NCBI RefSeq assembly: GCF_001027285.1
Contig: NZ_CP011509.1
Span: 6,224,501-6,288,500, forward strand
DNA: 64,000 nucleotides
Direction: 5' to 3'
Origin: Archangium gephyra
GTDB lineage: Bacteria; Myxococcota; Myxococcia; Myxococcales; Myxococcaceae
Made by a program: the position numbers and the translations under genes. Below, in pieces: positions 11,373 to 22,101 of the stretch; the first letter of the stretch is position 1, and each line of letters starts with the position of its first letter. Below the pieces are notes generated by a model, which saw only the letters and a list, made by a program, of their open reading frames with translations, made no database searches and was not told where the DNA came from.

Positions 11373-12670
11373 GCTCGACGATTCTCCTGAGCCGCGGGCG
11401 GGTGGTGGATCCGCGCAACGGCGTGGACGGTGTGCGGGACGTGCTGGTGCGCGACGGCACCATCGCCGAGGTGTCCGAGGCGCCCCTGAAGGTGCAGGAC
11501 GCGCGGGTGGTGGACGCCACGGGCAAGCTGGTGCTGCCGGGCTTCATCGACCTGCACGTGCACCTGCGCGAGCCGGGCGAGGAGGGCAAGGAGACGATCC
11601 TCACCGGCTGCATGGCGGCGGTGGCGGGCGGCTTCACCGCGGTGGTGGCCATGCCCAACACCAAGCCCGTCAACGACAGCGTGCTCGTCAGCGAGTACGT
11701 GAAGGCCAAGGCCCGCGAGGCGCGGCTGTGCCACGTGTACCTGGCGGGCGCCATCACCAAGGGCCTCCAGGGCGAGGAGATGGCGGAGATGGGGGCGCTC
11801 GTCGGCGCCGGCTGCGTCTGCATCACCGACGACGGCCGCCCGGTGATGAACGCCGGCCTCATGCGCCGCGCCCTCCAGTACGCCCAGCTCTTCAACCTCC
11901 CCGTCATGGTGCACGAGGAGGATCTGACGCTCTCGGGCAAGGGTGTGATGAACGAGGGCCGCGCCTCCACGCGCCTGGGCCTCACCGGCATCCCGCCCTC
12001 GGCCGAGGTGGCCATGGTGGCGCGCGACATGGTGCTCCTGGAGGAGACGAAGGGGCGGCTGCACGTCGCCCACGTCTCCTGTGAGGGCAGCGTGCGCCTC
12101 ATCCGCGAGGCCAAGCGCCGCGGCCTCAACGTCACCGCCGAGGCCACCCCGCACCACTTCATCCTGGATGACGAGGCCGTGGGCGCCTACGACACCCACG
12201 CCCGCATGAATCCGCCCCTGCGCACCCGCCGCGACATCGAGGCCGTGCGCGAGGGGCTCGTCGACGGCACCATCGACGCCATCGCCACGGACCACGCGCC
12301 CCACGGCGTGTTGGAGAAGCAGGTGGAGTTCGACAAGGCGTGGAACGGCGTGGTGGGGCTGGAGACGGCCCTGGGCCTGACGCTCTCCCTGGTGCGCGAG
12401 GGCGTGATGAGCCTGCAGCGGGCGGTGGCCCTGCTGACGGATGGGCCCGCGAGGGCATTCGGGCTGGCGGGCGGTCATCTGGCCGCCGGTGCTCCAGCGG
12501 ACATCACGGTAGTGGAGCCGGAGGCGGAGTGGACGGTGGATTCGGCGCGGTTCTTCTCCCGCAGCCGGAACACCCCCTTCCATGGCCGGCGTTTGACGGG
12601 CCGGGTCGCCCAGACGTGGGTGTCCGGGCGGCTCGTCTTCGAGGACGGTCAGATCAAGGAGTCCAGGTGA
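11369..12670 (+). CDS. pyrC: dihydroorotase, class I
   Basis: It cyclises N-carbamoyl-aspartate to dihydroorotate. This 433-residue amidohydrolase has the first metal motif [10 protein letters not shown], later metal ligands in HVAHVS and ATPHHF, and the catalytic Asp in ATDHAPH. Start: the GTG at 11369 overlaps the pyrB stop as GTGA; a GTG at 11363 would add two residues. The last base of its TGA is the first base of the carA ATG. Confidence 0.95.
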   Translation: MSSTILLSRGRVVDPRNGVDGVRDVLVRDGTIAEVSEAPLKVQDARVVDATGKLVLPGFIDLHVHLREPGEEGKETILTGCMAAVAGGFTAVVAMPNTKPVNDSVLVSEYVKAKAREARLCHVYLAGAITKGLQGEEMAEMGALVGAGCVCITDDGRPVMNAGLMRRALQYAQLFNLPVMVHEEDLTLSGKGVMNEGRASTRLGLTGIPPSAEVAMVARDMVLLEETKGRLHVAHVSCEGSVRLIREAKRRGLNVTAEATPHHFILDDEAVGAYDTHARMNPPLRTRRDIEAVREGLVDGTIDAIATDHAPHGVLEKQVEFDKAWNGVVGLETALGLTLSLVREGVMSLQRAVALLTDGPARAFGLAGGHLAAGAPADITVVEPEAEWTVDSARFFSRSRNTPFHGRRLTGRVAQTWVSGRLVFEDGQIKESR

Positions 12671-13788
12671 TGAAGCGGGCAGTGCTGGCATTGGCGGATG
12701 GCACCACCTTCGAGGGGCGCGCGCTCGGCGCCTCCGGCGAGACGGTCGGTGAAGTGGTGTTCAACACGTCGATGACCGGCTACCAGGAGATCCTCACGGA
12801 TCCCTCGTACGTCGGGCAGATCGTCACCATGGCGTACCCCGAGATGGGCAACGTGGGCGCCAACCCCGGGGACCAGGAGTCCGCGAAGCCGCACGCCGTG
12901 GGCATGGTGGTGCGCAACGCCACGGAGCAGGCCTCCAACTGGCGCGCCCAGGAGACGCTCGACGTCTACCTGAAGCGCCATGGCATCGTCGGTATCGAGG
13001 GCATCGACACCCGGCGCCTGGTGCGGCACGTGCGCACGCACGGCGCGCAGATGGGCGTCATCTCCACCGAGGACCACTCACCGGCCGCGCTCGTGGAGCG
13101 GGCCCGCAAGGCTCGCGGCATGGAGGGGTTGGATCTGGCCACCGGCGTGTCCACCCAGGAGTCCTACCTCTTCACCACCCCCAGCCCGAACCTGCTCGGC
13201 GAGGTTCCGCGTCCCGCCCCGGAGCCGCGCTTCGACGTGGTGGCCTATGACTACGGCCTCAAGCGCTCCATGCTCCACTTCCTGGTGGACGTGGGCTGCC
13301 GCGTGAAGGTGGTGCCCGCCGGCACCTCCGCCGAGGCCGTGCTCGCCGAGAAGCCCCACGGCATCTTCCTCGCCAACGGCCCGGGAGATCCCGCCGCCGT
13401 GAAGGGCGCCGACAAGGTCGTGGCCGGCCTGCTCGGCAAGGTGCCCGTGTTCGGCATCTGCTTGGGACACCAGATTCTCGCGCTCGCCCTGGGCGGGCGG
13501 ACGTACAAGATGAAGTTCGGCCACCGGGGCGCCAACCAGCCGGTCAAGGACCTGACCACCGGCAAGGTGGAGATCACCTCGCAGAACCACGGTTTCGCGG
13601 TGGATGATGCGAGCGTGAAGGGCAAGGCGGTGGTGAGCCACATCAACCTCAACGACGGTACGGTCGAGGGTCTGAGCATCCCCGACGCCCGCGCCTTCAG
13701 CGTGCAGTACCACCCGGAAGCTTCGCCTGGGCCCCATGACGCCCGGTACCTCTTCTCGCGTTTCGCGAAGCTCATGGCCGGAGAGTAG
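12670..13788 (+). CDS. carA: carbamoyl-phosphate synthase small subunit
   Basis: This glutamine amidotransferase subunit supplies ammonia to CarB for carbamoyl phosphate. The 372-residue product has an N-terminal CarA domain ([18 protein letters not shown]) and a class I amidotransferase domain. The nucleophile Cys is in FGICLGHQ near residue 264, and the His/Glu pair is in [11 protein letters not shown]. The start at 12670 shares one base with the pyrC stop (TGATG). The large subunit carB is not in the window and must be encoded elsewhere. The pyrB-pyrC-carA order groups the first three pyrimidine steps. Confidence 0.96.
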   Translation: MKRAVLALADGTTFEGRALGASGETVGEVVFNTSMTGYQEILTDPSYVGQIVTMAYPEMGNVGANPGDQESAKPHAVGMVVRNATEQASNWRAQETLDVYLKRHGIVGIEGIDTRRLVRHVRTHGAQMGVISTEDHSPAALVERARKARGMEGLDLATGVSTQESYLFTTPSPNLLGEVPRPAPEPRFDVVAYDYGLKRSMLHFLVDVGCRVKVVPAGTSAEAVLAEKPHGIFLANGPGDPAAVKGADKVVAGLLGKVPVFGICLGHQILALALGGRTYKMKFGHRGANQPVKDLTTGKVEITSQNHGFAVDDASVKGKAVVSHINLNDGTVEGLSIPDARAFSVQYHPEASPGPHDARYLFSRFAKLMAGE

Positions 13789-13802
13789 GATCTCGCTGCC
13801 CC

Positions 13803-14486
13803 ATGGACTCCCCCCTTTCGCCGCTGTCGTATCAGCCCTATCTCGACCAGCTCATCGCCTTTGGGAGCCAGGAGTCACGCAAGCCCGACCTGCTGGATGC
13901 CAAGGCGGAGTACCTCCGCCTCACCGGCGAGGTCTTCGAGGACGACAAGATCTTCGAGCTGCGGATGGCGTCCTTCCTGGACTACTACCTGTTCGATCGG
14001 GTCTCGCCCATCTCCAAGCTGACGCCCGCCGCCGAGCTGTACCAGCTGCGGCTGCAGGGCGCCTCGCCCGAGGAGGCCAACGCCTTCCGCTGCTTCACGG
14101 AGACCGTCCACGGCCTCTTCGAGGTGCGCAAGCTGGGCAAGGGCCTCGTGCGTCTGCGTGAGCTGTTCTCCGGCAAGGACTTCGACGTCACCGAGCGCCG
14201 CACCGTGGCGGGCCTGGAGACGGGTGACGTGCTGGAGGCCCGGCTCATCCCCTTCGCCGGGCATCTGCTGTTCTCCTCGGCCTTCTGCTTCCACCCTCGC
14301 GTCGCCGTGAAGCCCATCAAGGCCGAGGTGAAGCGCCGCAAGAAGAAGGAGCCGGATCGTCCTCCCACGGAGCTCGTCTGGGAGTGCGCCCGGCGCGCCG
14401 TGAAGGTCGAGCGCTACAAGCAGATCGCCATCGAGCGCATCTACGACTTCTCGCAGACCACGCCCTGGCTCGCTTCCGCCAGCTAG
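13803..14486 (+). CDS. conserved protein of unknown function downstream of carA
   Basis: This 227-residue soluble protein begins MDSPLSPLSYQPYLDQLI. It has no signal peptide or membrane helix. It is mostly helical at the N-terminus, with an aromatic cluster FLDYYLFDR, and ends with a basic stretch VKRRKKKEPDR at about residues 178-188 and a final helix. I do not recognise the family. It lies 14 bases after carA, so it may share the pyrimidine transcript. TAGGAT at 13786-13791 overlaps the carA stop and could be a -10 box for a separate, nearly leaderless transcript. Confidence 0.7.
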   Translation: MDSPLSPLSYQPYLDQLIAFGSQESRKPDLLDAKAEYLRLTGEVFEDDKIFELRMASFLDYYLFDRVSPISKLTPAAELYQLRLQGASPEEANAFRCFTETVHGLFEVRKLGKGLVRLRELFSGKDFDVTERRTVAGLETGDVLEARLIPFAGHLLFSSAFCFHPRVAVKPIKAEVKRRKKKEPDRPPTELVWECARRAVKVERYKQIAIERIYDFSQTTPWLASAS

Positions 14487-14528
14487 TGCCACACAGCGGG
14501 GCTCCCGGGTTCAACCCGGGGCCCTGCT

Positions 14529-14564
14529 ACCCTCACCCCGTCCCTCTCCCGGAGGGAGAGGGGA
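14529..14564. repeat. REP-like palindromic repeat, copy 2 (convergent gene ends)
   Basis: ACCCTCACCCCGTCCCTC is followed by CTCCC-GG-AGGGAG and GGGG. It lies between the convergent ends of the unknown gene (14486) and pyk (14587). The flank at 14505-14522 carries CCCGGGTTCAACCCGGG, matching the extended form of the element seen near 59685. Confidence 0.8.
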
Positions 14565-14586
14565 AATGTGTCTTGGTTGAGATGGC

Positions 14587-15990
14587 TCAGATGCGGTGCA
14601 CCGACATCATGTTGGTGCGCCCCGGCTCGTTGAGCGGCACTCCGGCCACGATCACCACGGGCGTCCCCACCTTGCAGATGCCCTCCTCGTGGCACAGCCG
14701 CCGCACCTGCCGCAGCATCGCGTCCGTCGACTGCAGGCGGCCCACCTGCAGCGCCTTCACGCCCCAGTAGAGCGCCATCCGGTTCACCGTGTCCGGGTTC
14801 GGCGTCAGCGCGATGATCTGCGCCGTCGGCCGGAACTCGGAGATGAGCCGCGCCGTCAGGCCCCGCTCCGTGTACGCCACGATGGTGCCGATCTTCATCT
14901 GCTCGGCCGCCGCCACCGCCGCCGCCGCCACGCCCGTGGAGATGTCGTCCTTCGCGTCCGGGAAGGGCGGGTGCTCCATCCTCCTCACCACTCCCGATTC
15001 CGTCTCCTCGACGATCCGGGCCATGGTGGCCACCGCCTGCACCGGGTACTTGCCCGCCGCCGTCTCCCCCGAGAGCATCACCGCGTCCGCTCCGTCCAGG
15101 ATGGCGTTGGCCACGTCCGAGACCTCGGCGCGCGTGGGCCTCGCGTTGTTCACCATGCTCTCCAGCATCTCCGTGGCGACGATGACCAGGCCCCCCATCC
15201 GGTTCACCGTGGCCACCATCCGCTTCTGGATGGCCGGCAGCTTCTCCAGCGGCATCTCCACGCCCAGGTCGCCTCGCGCCACCATGATGCCGTCCGCCGC
15301 GCGCGCGATCGCGTCCAGGTCCGCCACCGCCTGCGGCTTCTCGATCTTCGCGATCAGCGGCGTGTTGCGCTGCGCCACCAGCTTGCGCGCCTGATGGATG
15401 TCGTTCGCCGTGCGCACGAAGGAGAGCGCCACGTAGTCCACGCCCACCTCCTGCCCGAACGCCAGGTCCTCCTCGTCCTTCTCGGTGATGGTGGGCACCG
15501 ACACGTGCGCCCCCGGCAGGTTCAGGCCCTTGTGGTCCTTCAGCAGCCCGCCCAGCTCCACCGTGCAGGTGACGTCCTTGCCCTGGACCTTCTTCACCCT
15601 CAACCGCACCCGCCCGTCATCCAGCAGGATGGGGTGGCCCGGCTCCACGTCCTTGGGCAGCGACCGGATGGGGGTGGGGATGAGGTTCCCCTGGCCCAGC
15701 AGCTCCCGCGTCGTTACCACCACCGTCTGGCCCGTCTTCACCTCCAGGCACCCGCCCTCGAACTTGCCCAGGCGGATCTTCGGGCCCTGGATGTCCTGGA
15801 GAATGGCCACCGGCACTCCCAGCTTCTTCGCGGCCCGGCGGATCAGATTCACCCGGCGGCGGTGCTGGTCGTGCGTCCCGTGCGAGAAGTTGAGCCGCGC
15901 CACGTTCATCCCGGAGCGGATGAGTTCCTCGATGACCTCGGCCGAGTCGGAAGACGGCCCCAGCGTGCAGATGATCTTCGCCTTGCGCAT
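14587..15990 (-). CDS. pyk: pyruvate kinase
   Basis: It transfers phosphate from phosphoenolpyruvate to ADP in the last step of glycolysis. The 467-residue product has the N-terminal KIICTLGPSS, substrate-binding NFSHG, GPKIRLG, the catalytic IAKIEKPQAV, the MVARGDLGVEMP loop and the ATEMLESM segment. The C-terminal allosteric-type domain is present. I chose the ATG at 15990 because the conserved N-terminal strand begins there; an ATG at 16011 adds MRLGCAS. TAGGAT on the minus strand at 15999-16004 could be a -10 element giving a leaderless message. Confidence 0.96.
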   Translation of the reverse strand: MRKAKIICTLGPSSDSAEVIEELIRSGMNVARLNFSHGTHDQHRRRVNLIRRAAKKLGVPVAILQDIQGPKIRLGKFEGGCLEVKTGQTVVVTTRELLGQGNLIPTPIRSLPKDVEPGHPILLDDGRVRLRVKKVQGKDVTCTVELGGLLKDHKGLNLPGAHVSVPTITEKDEEDLAFGQEVGVDYVALSFVRTANDIHQARKLVAQRNTPLIAKIEKPQAVADLDAIARAADGIMVARGDLGVEMPLEKLPAIQKRMVATVNRMGGLVIVATEMLESMVNNARPTRAEVSDVANAILDGADAVMLSGETAAGKYPVQAVATMARIVEETESGVVRRMEHPPFPDAKDDISTGVAAAAVAAAEQMKIGTIVAYTERGLTARLISEFRPTAQIIALTPNPDTVNRMALYWGVKALQVGRLQSTDAMLRQVRRLCHEEGICKVGTPVVIVAGVPLNEPGRTNMMSVHRI

Positions 15991-16124
15991 GGACGCACAT
16001 CCTAGGCGCACGCCGCCGCCTTGACAGCTTTGCGTCCTCGGGAATACTTGGCGCCAACGCGGGCGACAGCGACGGCGTCGGCGGAAGCAGTCTTCATCTT
16101 CACGGCTTCGTGCCCACGTCGCGA

Positions 16125-16160
16125 GAAAGCCCGGCGTCCCTGGAGGGGGGCCGGGCTTTC
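16125..16160 (-). terminator. hairpin terminator downstream of the DUF151 gene
   Basis: The perfect 11-base inverted repeat GAAAGCCCGGC (16125-16135) / GCCGGGCTTTC (16150-16160) has a 14-base loop. It sits 30 bases past the stop of the minus-strand gene at 16190. The trailing T tract on the minus strand is short. Confidence 0.55.
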
Positions 16161-16189
16161 GCCTTTGCGGGATCCTGCTCGCGTGGACG

Positions 16190-16924
16190 CTAGAGGCTGA
16201 TCTCGTCCGTCTTGTCGGGCGCCAGCTTCGGAGCCAGGCCCGGCGGCGGCAGGCCGTGGTGCGGATCCATCGGCATCGGCTCGTCCATCAGGTTCGGGTC
16301 GCCACTGCCGCCCACGCCCGGGCCGCCCTCGCGCAGCGCGTCGATCTCCTCGCGGCTGATGCCGGCCTCATCCAGCACCTTGCGCGTCACCATGATGCGC
16401 GCCTCGCCATCCAGCGCCATGGCGATGGAGTCCGAGGGCCTCGCGTCCAGCGTCACCTTGCGCTTGCCCTGCTCGAGGAAGACGCGGCCCGTGTAGATGT
16501 CATCGCGCAGATCGTCGATGCGCACCTCGGTCACCTTCGCGCCCAGCTCCGTCACCACCGAGCCGAGCAGATCCTGCGAGAGCGGCTGCGGCGGCCTCAG
16601 GTGCGCGAGCCGGAAGGCGATGGCCACCGCGGCCGACTCGTCCACGAAGATGGGCAGCACCAGCGCCCCGTCCTCCGTGGTGAGCACCACCGCGTGCGTC
16701 TGCGCCTCGACGAGCGGAATCACATCCCGCACCTGCAGCCGCACCAGCTCCTTGCATGCGCCAGGGTTTCCCCCCTTTTTGGGCACGCAGGCCTCGCTGT
16801 CCTTGGGCGCCGCGGTCGCGTGCGCGGGGGGAGCGCCAAAGCCGGGGAGGAGGAGCACTCCCAGGGCGAGCAGCGCAGCGGACAGCGGGGCGAGGACGAA
16901 AGCGGCAGGGATGGACGTTTTCAC
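16190..16924 (-). CDS. exported protein with bifunctional nuclease (DUF151/BFN) domain
   Basis: The 244-residue product begins with an apparent signal peptide, ending near the AHA/TAA junction at about residue 37. A short Cys-containing segment (two Cys around residues 46 and 57) follows, then a BFN domain at about 60-190. That domain contains VLTTEDGALVLPIFVDESAA, DIYTGRVFLEQ and the family hallmark LDARPSDSIAMAL. The tail is Pro/Met/Asp-rich. BFN-domain proteins are usually cytoplasmic and some are nucleases, so the export signal is unusual. Nuclease activity is inferred from the family only. The hairpin at 16125 probably ends its transcript. Confidence 0.8.
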   Translation of the reverse strand: MKTSIPAAFVLAPLSAALLALGVLLLPGFGAPPAHATAAPKDSEACVPKKGGNPGACKELVRLQVRDVIPLVEAQTHAVVLTTEDGALVLPIFVDESAAVAIAFRLAHLRPPQPLSQDLLGSVVTELGAKVTEVRIDDLRDDIYTGRVFLEQGKRKVTLDARPSDSIAMALDGEARIMVTRKVLDEAGISREEIDALREGGPGVGGSGDPNLMDEPMPMDPHHGLPPPGLAPKLAPDKTDEISL

Positions 16925-17044
16925 CCTGCAAACGTGTGCATGTGCGCCGGGGGCGGGAGGGCTCCGCTTCGTGCCCGCCTGCTCCCCAGCCTCACACCAT
17001 TTGCTCCCCGCGAAAAACGGACCAACAGGGTAGACGGGCGAGCG

Positions 17045-17401
17045 TCAGCGCTCGTCCTCGTCCTCGTCCTCGTCGTAGTCCTCTTCGTCCTCCACGTCCT
17101 CGTCCTCGTCGAAGTCGAGCTCCTCGTCGTCGGACTCATCGTCCTCGTCGGACTCCTCGTCCTCGTCGAGCTCGTCCTCCAACTCCTCGGTTTCCAGTGC
17201 CATCGAGACGGCGAAGCGCTTGCCGAGCGCGGCCACCTGGGTCCGCATCTCGGTCAACGCCGAGACGAAGTCCTCCTGGATGTTCGTGGGGGCCTTCTGA
17301 CTGCAATGAGGGCAGGCGAGCTTCTCCGTCCCATCAATGAGATCCTGAACATCCAGCTCGAAGGTGCCCTCGCACTTCTGGCAAGTCAGATCGATCGTCA
17401 T
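17045..17401 (-). CDS. zinc-ribbon protein with polyacidic tail
   Basis: This 118-residue protein begins MTIDLTCQKCEGTFELDVQD. Two Cys pairs, CQKC and CPHC, at about residues 7-10 and 31-34, form a zinc ribbon. A short helix with FVSALTEMRTQVAALG follows, and then roughly 45 residues made almost entirely of Asp, Glu and Ser. Such tails often mimic nucleic acid or bind basic partners; no function is known. I chose the ATG at 17401 because the ribbon starts directly after it. It is divergent from the acyl-CoA synthetase gene. Confidence 0.8.
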   Translation of the reverse strand: MTIDLTCQKCEGTFELDVQDLIDGTEKLACPHCSQKAPTNIQEDFVSALTEMRTQVAALGKRFAVSMALETEELEDELDEDEESDEDDESDDEELDFDEDEDVEDEEDYDEDEDEDER

Positions 17402-17488
17402 GTGCGTGGCGCGGAATACATAGGGCTCCGGTGACCTGTCAACGCCCGTGGCGAGCCGCCACAAGGTTTCAGTAGCCTCGGATTCCCT

Positions 17489-19309
17489 ATGGACACTCCC
17501 AGGACGATGGTGCATGCGCTCCACGATCAGGCCAGCCGGCGGCAGCATCGTCCGGCTCTGTGGACGCGCAAGGGGCGCACGTATGTGCCCACCTCGTGGC
17601 ACGAATATGCCTCCCGGGTGAAGCGCTTCGCCCTGGGGTTGCTCTCGCTGGGCTTCCAGCGGGGAAACACCTTGCCCCTGCTGTCCTTCAACCGCGAGGA
17701 GTGGTTGGTGGCGGACCTTGCCGCCATGGCCCTGGGCGGCGTCCCCGTGGGCGTCTACGTCACCAGCAGCCCCGAGCAGGTCCAGTACCTCGTGGACCAT
17801 TGCGAGGCGGGCCACCTGGTGGTGGAGAACGAGCAGCACCTGGCCACCGCCCTCGCCGTGCGCGAGCGGGTGCCCCGGTTGCGCCACATCATCGTCCTGG
17901 ACCCTCCCGCGGCCCCGCTCCCCCCGGGCGTGCTGAGCTACGCCGAGGTGCTGGCGCGCGGCACCGGCATCGACGAGGGGCCCTACTGGGACGCCGTCAA
18001 CGCCCTCCAGCCCGAGGGGCTCGCCACCCTCATCTACACCTCGGGGACCACCGGCAACCCCAAGGGCGTCATGCTCAGCCACCAGAACCTGGTGTGGACG
18101 GCCACGCAGCTCATGCGCGCCACCCGGATGGCCGAGGACGACGAGGCGCTCCTGTCGTACCTGCCGCTGGCGCACATCGCCGAGCAGATGCTCAGCATCC
18201 ATGCGCCCATCCTCGTCGGCGCGGAGGTCTACTTCGCGCGCTCCCTGGAGAAGGTGCCGGAGGACCTGCGCGATGCCCGGCCCACCGTCTTCTTCGGTGT
18301 GCCCCGCGTCTGGGAGAAGCTCAAGGGCCGTCTCGAGGAGGGCCTCCGGGCGCTGCCCGCTCCCCGCCAGAGCGCGGTGGGCTGGGCCCGCGGGGTGGCC
18401 GTCCAGCGCAATGCGCTCGTCCTGCGCCATGAGCGTGTCCCCCTGTACCTCGAGGGCCAGTACCAGCTCGCCCGCCGCACCGTCTTCCCGGCCCTGCTCA
18501 CGAAGCTCGGCTTCGATCGCACCCACTTCTTCTCCAGCGGCGCCGCCCCCATCGGCCGCGACGTGCTCGAGTTCTTCGCCTCGCTCGACATCGTCATCCG
18601 CGAGGTCTACGGCCAGTCCGAGGTATGCGGGCCCACCACCCTCAACACCCCCGACGCCACGCGCCTGGGCACGCTCGGGCGCCCCCTGCTGGGCGTCGAG
18701 GTCCTCATCGCCGATGACGGGGAGATCCTCGTGCGCGGCGGCGGTGTCTGCCAGGGCTACTTCAAGGATCCCGCCGCCACCGCCGAGCTGCTCAAGGATG
18801 GCTGGTTGCACTCGGGCGACGTGGGCCACCTCGACTCCGAGGGGTTTCTCCACATCACCGGCCGCAAGAAGGAGCTCATCGTCACCTCCGGCGGAAAGAA
18901 GACCGCGCCGGCCCACATCGAGCTGCTCCTCAAGGCCGTGGCGCCCGTGGGCCATGCGCTCGTCTTCGGCGAGCGCCGCAACTACCTCGTGGCCCTCCTC
19001 ACCCTGGACCCCGAGCGCGCCCGCGCCCTCGCGCGCCAGAATGGCTGGCCCGAGGAGCTCTCCGTCCTCGCCGCCGATCCCCGCCTGCGCCAGCACCTGC
19101 ACGAGGCCCTCGAGCGCGAGGTGAATCCCCGCCTCGCCCGCTTCGAGACCATCAAGCGCTTCGCCGTCCTCGCCGAGGACTTCTCCATCGCCAACGGCGA
19201 ATTGACTCCCAGCATGAAGACCCGCCGCCAGGTGATCGAAGCCCGGTACAAGGCGCTCATCGAGTCCCTGTACGCGGACGAGCCCGCCGTTTCCGCCCGG
19301 GCGGGGTAG
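17489..19309 (+). CDS. long-chain fatty acid-CoA ligase (AMP-forming)
   Basis: It activates long-chain fatty acids with ATP and CoA. The 606-residue ANL-superfamily enzyme has the P-loop YTSGTTGNPKGVMLSH near residue 180, then LSYLPLAHIAEQ and FFGVPRVWEK. The motif VYGQSEVCGPTTLN and the hinge DGWLHSGDVGHLD follow, with ITGRKKELIVTSGGKK near the end. The pattern is the FAA1/long-chain type with the extended C-terminal helix. No membrane helix is present. TAGCCT at 17473-17478 lies ten bases before the ATG, which has no clear Shine-Dalgarno sequence. Confidence 0.9.
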   Translation: MDTPRTMVHALHDQASRRQHRPALWTRKGRTYVPTSWHEYASRVKRFALGLLSLGFQRGNTLPLLSFNREEWLVADLAAMALGGVPVGVYVTSSPEQVQYLVDHCEAGHLVVENEQHLATALAVRERVPRLRHIIVLDPPAAPLPPGVLSYAEVLARGTGIDEGPYWDAVNALQPEGLATLIYTSGTTGNPKGVMLSHQNLVWTATQLMRATRMAEDDEALLSYLPLAHIAEQMLSIHAPILVGAEVYFARSLEKVPEDLRDARPTVFFGVPRVWEKLKGRLEEGLRALPAPRQSAVGWARGVAVQRNALVLRHERVPLYLEGQYQLARRTVFPALLTKLGFDRTHFFSSGAAPIGRDVLEFFASLDIVIREVYGQSEVCGPTTLNTPDATRLGTLGRPLLGVEVLIADDGEILVRGGGVCQGYFKDPAATAELLKDGWLHSGDVGHLDSEGFLHITGRKKELIVTSGGKKTAPAHIELLLKAVAPVGHALVFGERRNYLVALLTLDPERARALARQNGWPEELSVLAADPRLRQHLHEALEREVNPRLARFETIKRFAVLAEDFSIANGELTPSMKTRRQVIEARYKALIESLYADEPAVSARAG

Positions 19310-19350
19310 GGGGCCTCAAACGCCAAGAGGGCCAAGGCGCGGGTCCACTG

Positions 19351-19440
19351 ACCCTCACCCCGGCCCTCAGAGGGAGAGGGTGCTCGGAACCCGTGGCCCG
19401 TGGCACCCTCACCCCGTCCCTCTCCCGAAGGGAGAGGGGA
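19351..19440. repeat. REP-like repeats, tandem copies 3a and 3b
   Basis: Two copies lie in the same orientation at about 19351-19382 and 19405-19440, separated by some 22 bases. They sit between the convergent ends of the acyl-CoA ligase (19309) and citrate synthase (19448). The second copy reads CCCTCACCCCGTCCCTC, then CTCCC-GAA-GGGAG and AGGGG. Confidence 0.8.
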
Positions 19441-19447
19441 CATGGCT

Positions 19448-20743
<1,296 letters not shown>

Positions 20744-20835
20744 GGGCGGGACTTTTCACAGGCGGCAGAGCGCTTTCAACAAAAAAGAACCGCACCCGGG
20801 GAGGCCGCGTTTCCCCCCGGGCATCGCCCGTTTTT

Positions 20836-22101
20836 TCAAGACGTCAGACGAACTCCTGTGCGCTCCAACTGCCGCCAGAAGCCCGGGAAGCTCTTCTCCA
20901 CGCATTCAGGTCCGGTGAGGGAGAGAGGCACACCGGATAGAACAGAGAGAGTAGCCGCGACCATGGCCAGGCGGTGATCTCCCCGGCTGTCCATGGAGAA
21001 GCGCGGCGGATGGGAGGTAGGAGGGTGGATTGTCAGCGTCTCGCCCTCCAGGTGGGTGTTTCCTCCAAAAGCGGACACCAGCGTGCGGATTCCCTCCAGC
21101 CGGTCGCTCTCCTTGAGGCGCAGCACCCCCACGTCGGTGAGGGTGGAGGGGCGCGGCAGCACACATGCCAGCGCGGCCAGGGTGGGCAGCAGGTCCGGGC
21201 ACTCCGTCCCCGAGGCCACCAGCCCGTCCCGGGCCGTCCCCGTCATCCGCAGGGTGTTGGTGCCGGCGCCGGGAACCGCCTTCAGGCCCGCGCGCTCCAC
21301 CAGCCGCACCAGCGCCTGATCCGGGTGGGCGCTGTCGAGGTCCGCCCGCTCCACGCTCCCTCCGGTGCGCCAGGCGATGAGCAGCAGGTAGCCCAGGGAG
21401 GACCAGTCGCCCGGCATCGCCGGGGTGCGCTCGGGGGCCCGGTAACCCGTCACCTCGAAGCGGCCCTCCTGCTCCTGCACGGAGAAGCCGAAGCGGCGCA
21501 GCCAGGAGACGGTGAGCTCCAGGTAGCCCGCGCTCGTCAGCGGGCCGATGATCTCCACCCGCCACGGGTGGCGCTCGCGCAGGTACAGGGCCGCGCAGCC
21601 CAGCAGCAGGCTGGAGGCGTACTGGCTGCTCTGCGCTCCCGGGACGCGGAAGACGGGCTCTCCCGTGCGATCGGCCGCCTTGATCTCCACCGGCCAGGGG
21701 TTGCCCTCCTTGAGCACCAGCCCCGAGGGGCCGAGTGCCTCGCGCAGGGACTCGAAGAGGGGGCCATGGGGCCGCTCGCCGAGCCGGGGCGTCCCCGTCA
21801 CGCGCACGTGCGTGCCCGGCGTCACCGCGGCCTGGGTGACGAAGATGCGGAAGGGGGCTCCGCCATCCGCGCAGTCCACGTCCCGCACGGTGCCGGACGG
21901 CTGGCGCAGGGTATGGATGCCCCGGGTCAGCACGTGCACGTCCGCGGGCAGGTAGTGCTCGGGCTCCTCCTGGAGCACGGGCAGGGGCCACGCGCCCGTG
22001 AGGTGCGCGAGCACCAGCGCCCGCTGCGCGTCCGACTTGGAGATGGGCGGCGTGAGGACCGCCGGAGTGAGCTGGCTCGGATCGACGTGCATCTGACTCA
22101 T
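20836..22101 (-). CDS. aroA: 3-phosphoshikimate 1-carboxyvinyltransferase (EPSP synthase), divergent
   Basis: It adds enolpyruvate to shikimate-3-phosphate, the sixth shikimate step. The 421-residue product has PISKSDAQRAL, keeping the Lys-Ser and Arg that bind phosphate. It also has LGERPHGPL, SSQYASSLLLG, RLKESDRLEGI with FGG, and DHRLAMVAATLS. The usual GNAGT glycine motif is replaced by DGGAPFR, so this is a divergent member. Start ATG at 22101 with GAGGAG eight bases upstream. Its ATG overlaps the aroB stop (ATGA). It is the last gene of the aro operon. Confidence 0.88.
   Translation of the reverse strand: MSQMHVDPSQLTPAVLTPPISKSDAQRALVLAHLTGAWPLPVLQEEPEHYLPADVHVLTRGIHTLRQPSGTVRDVDCADGGAPFRIFVTQAAVTPGTHVRVTGTPRLGERPHGPLFESLREALGPSGLVLKEGNPWPVEIKAADRTGEPVFRVPGAQSSQYASSLLLGCAALYLRERHPWRVEIIGPLTSAGYLELTVSWLRRFGFSVQEQEGRFEVTGYRAPERTPAMPGDWSSLGYLLLIAWRTGGSVERADLDSAHPDQALVRLVERAGLKAVPGAGTNTLRMTGTARDGLVASGTECPDLLPTLAALACVLPRPSTLTDVGVLRLKESDRLEGIRTLVSAFGGNTHLEGETLTIHPPTSHPPRFSMDSRGDHRLAMVAATLSVLSGVPLSLTGPECVEKSFPGFWRQLERTGVRLTS

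Noticed and set aside
19351-19440. Tandem repeats considered as a CRISPR fragment
   Set aside because: There are only two copies, unequal in sequence, with a palindromic core found singly elsewhere; no cas genes are present.
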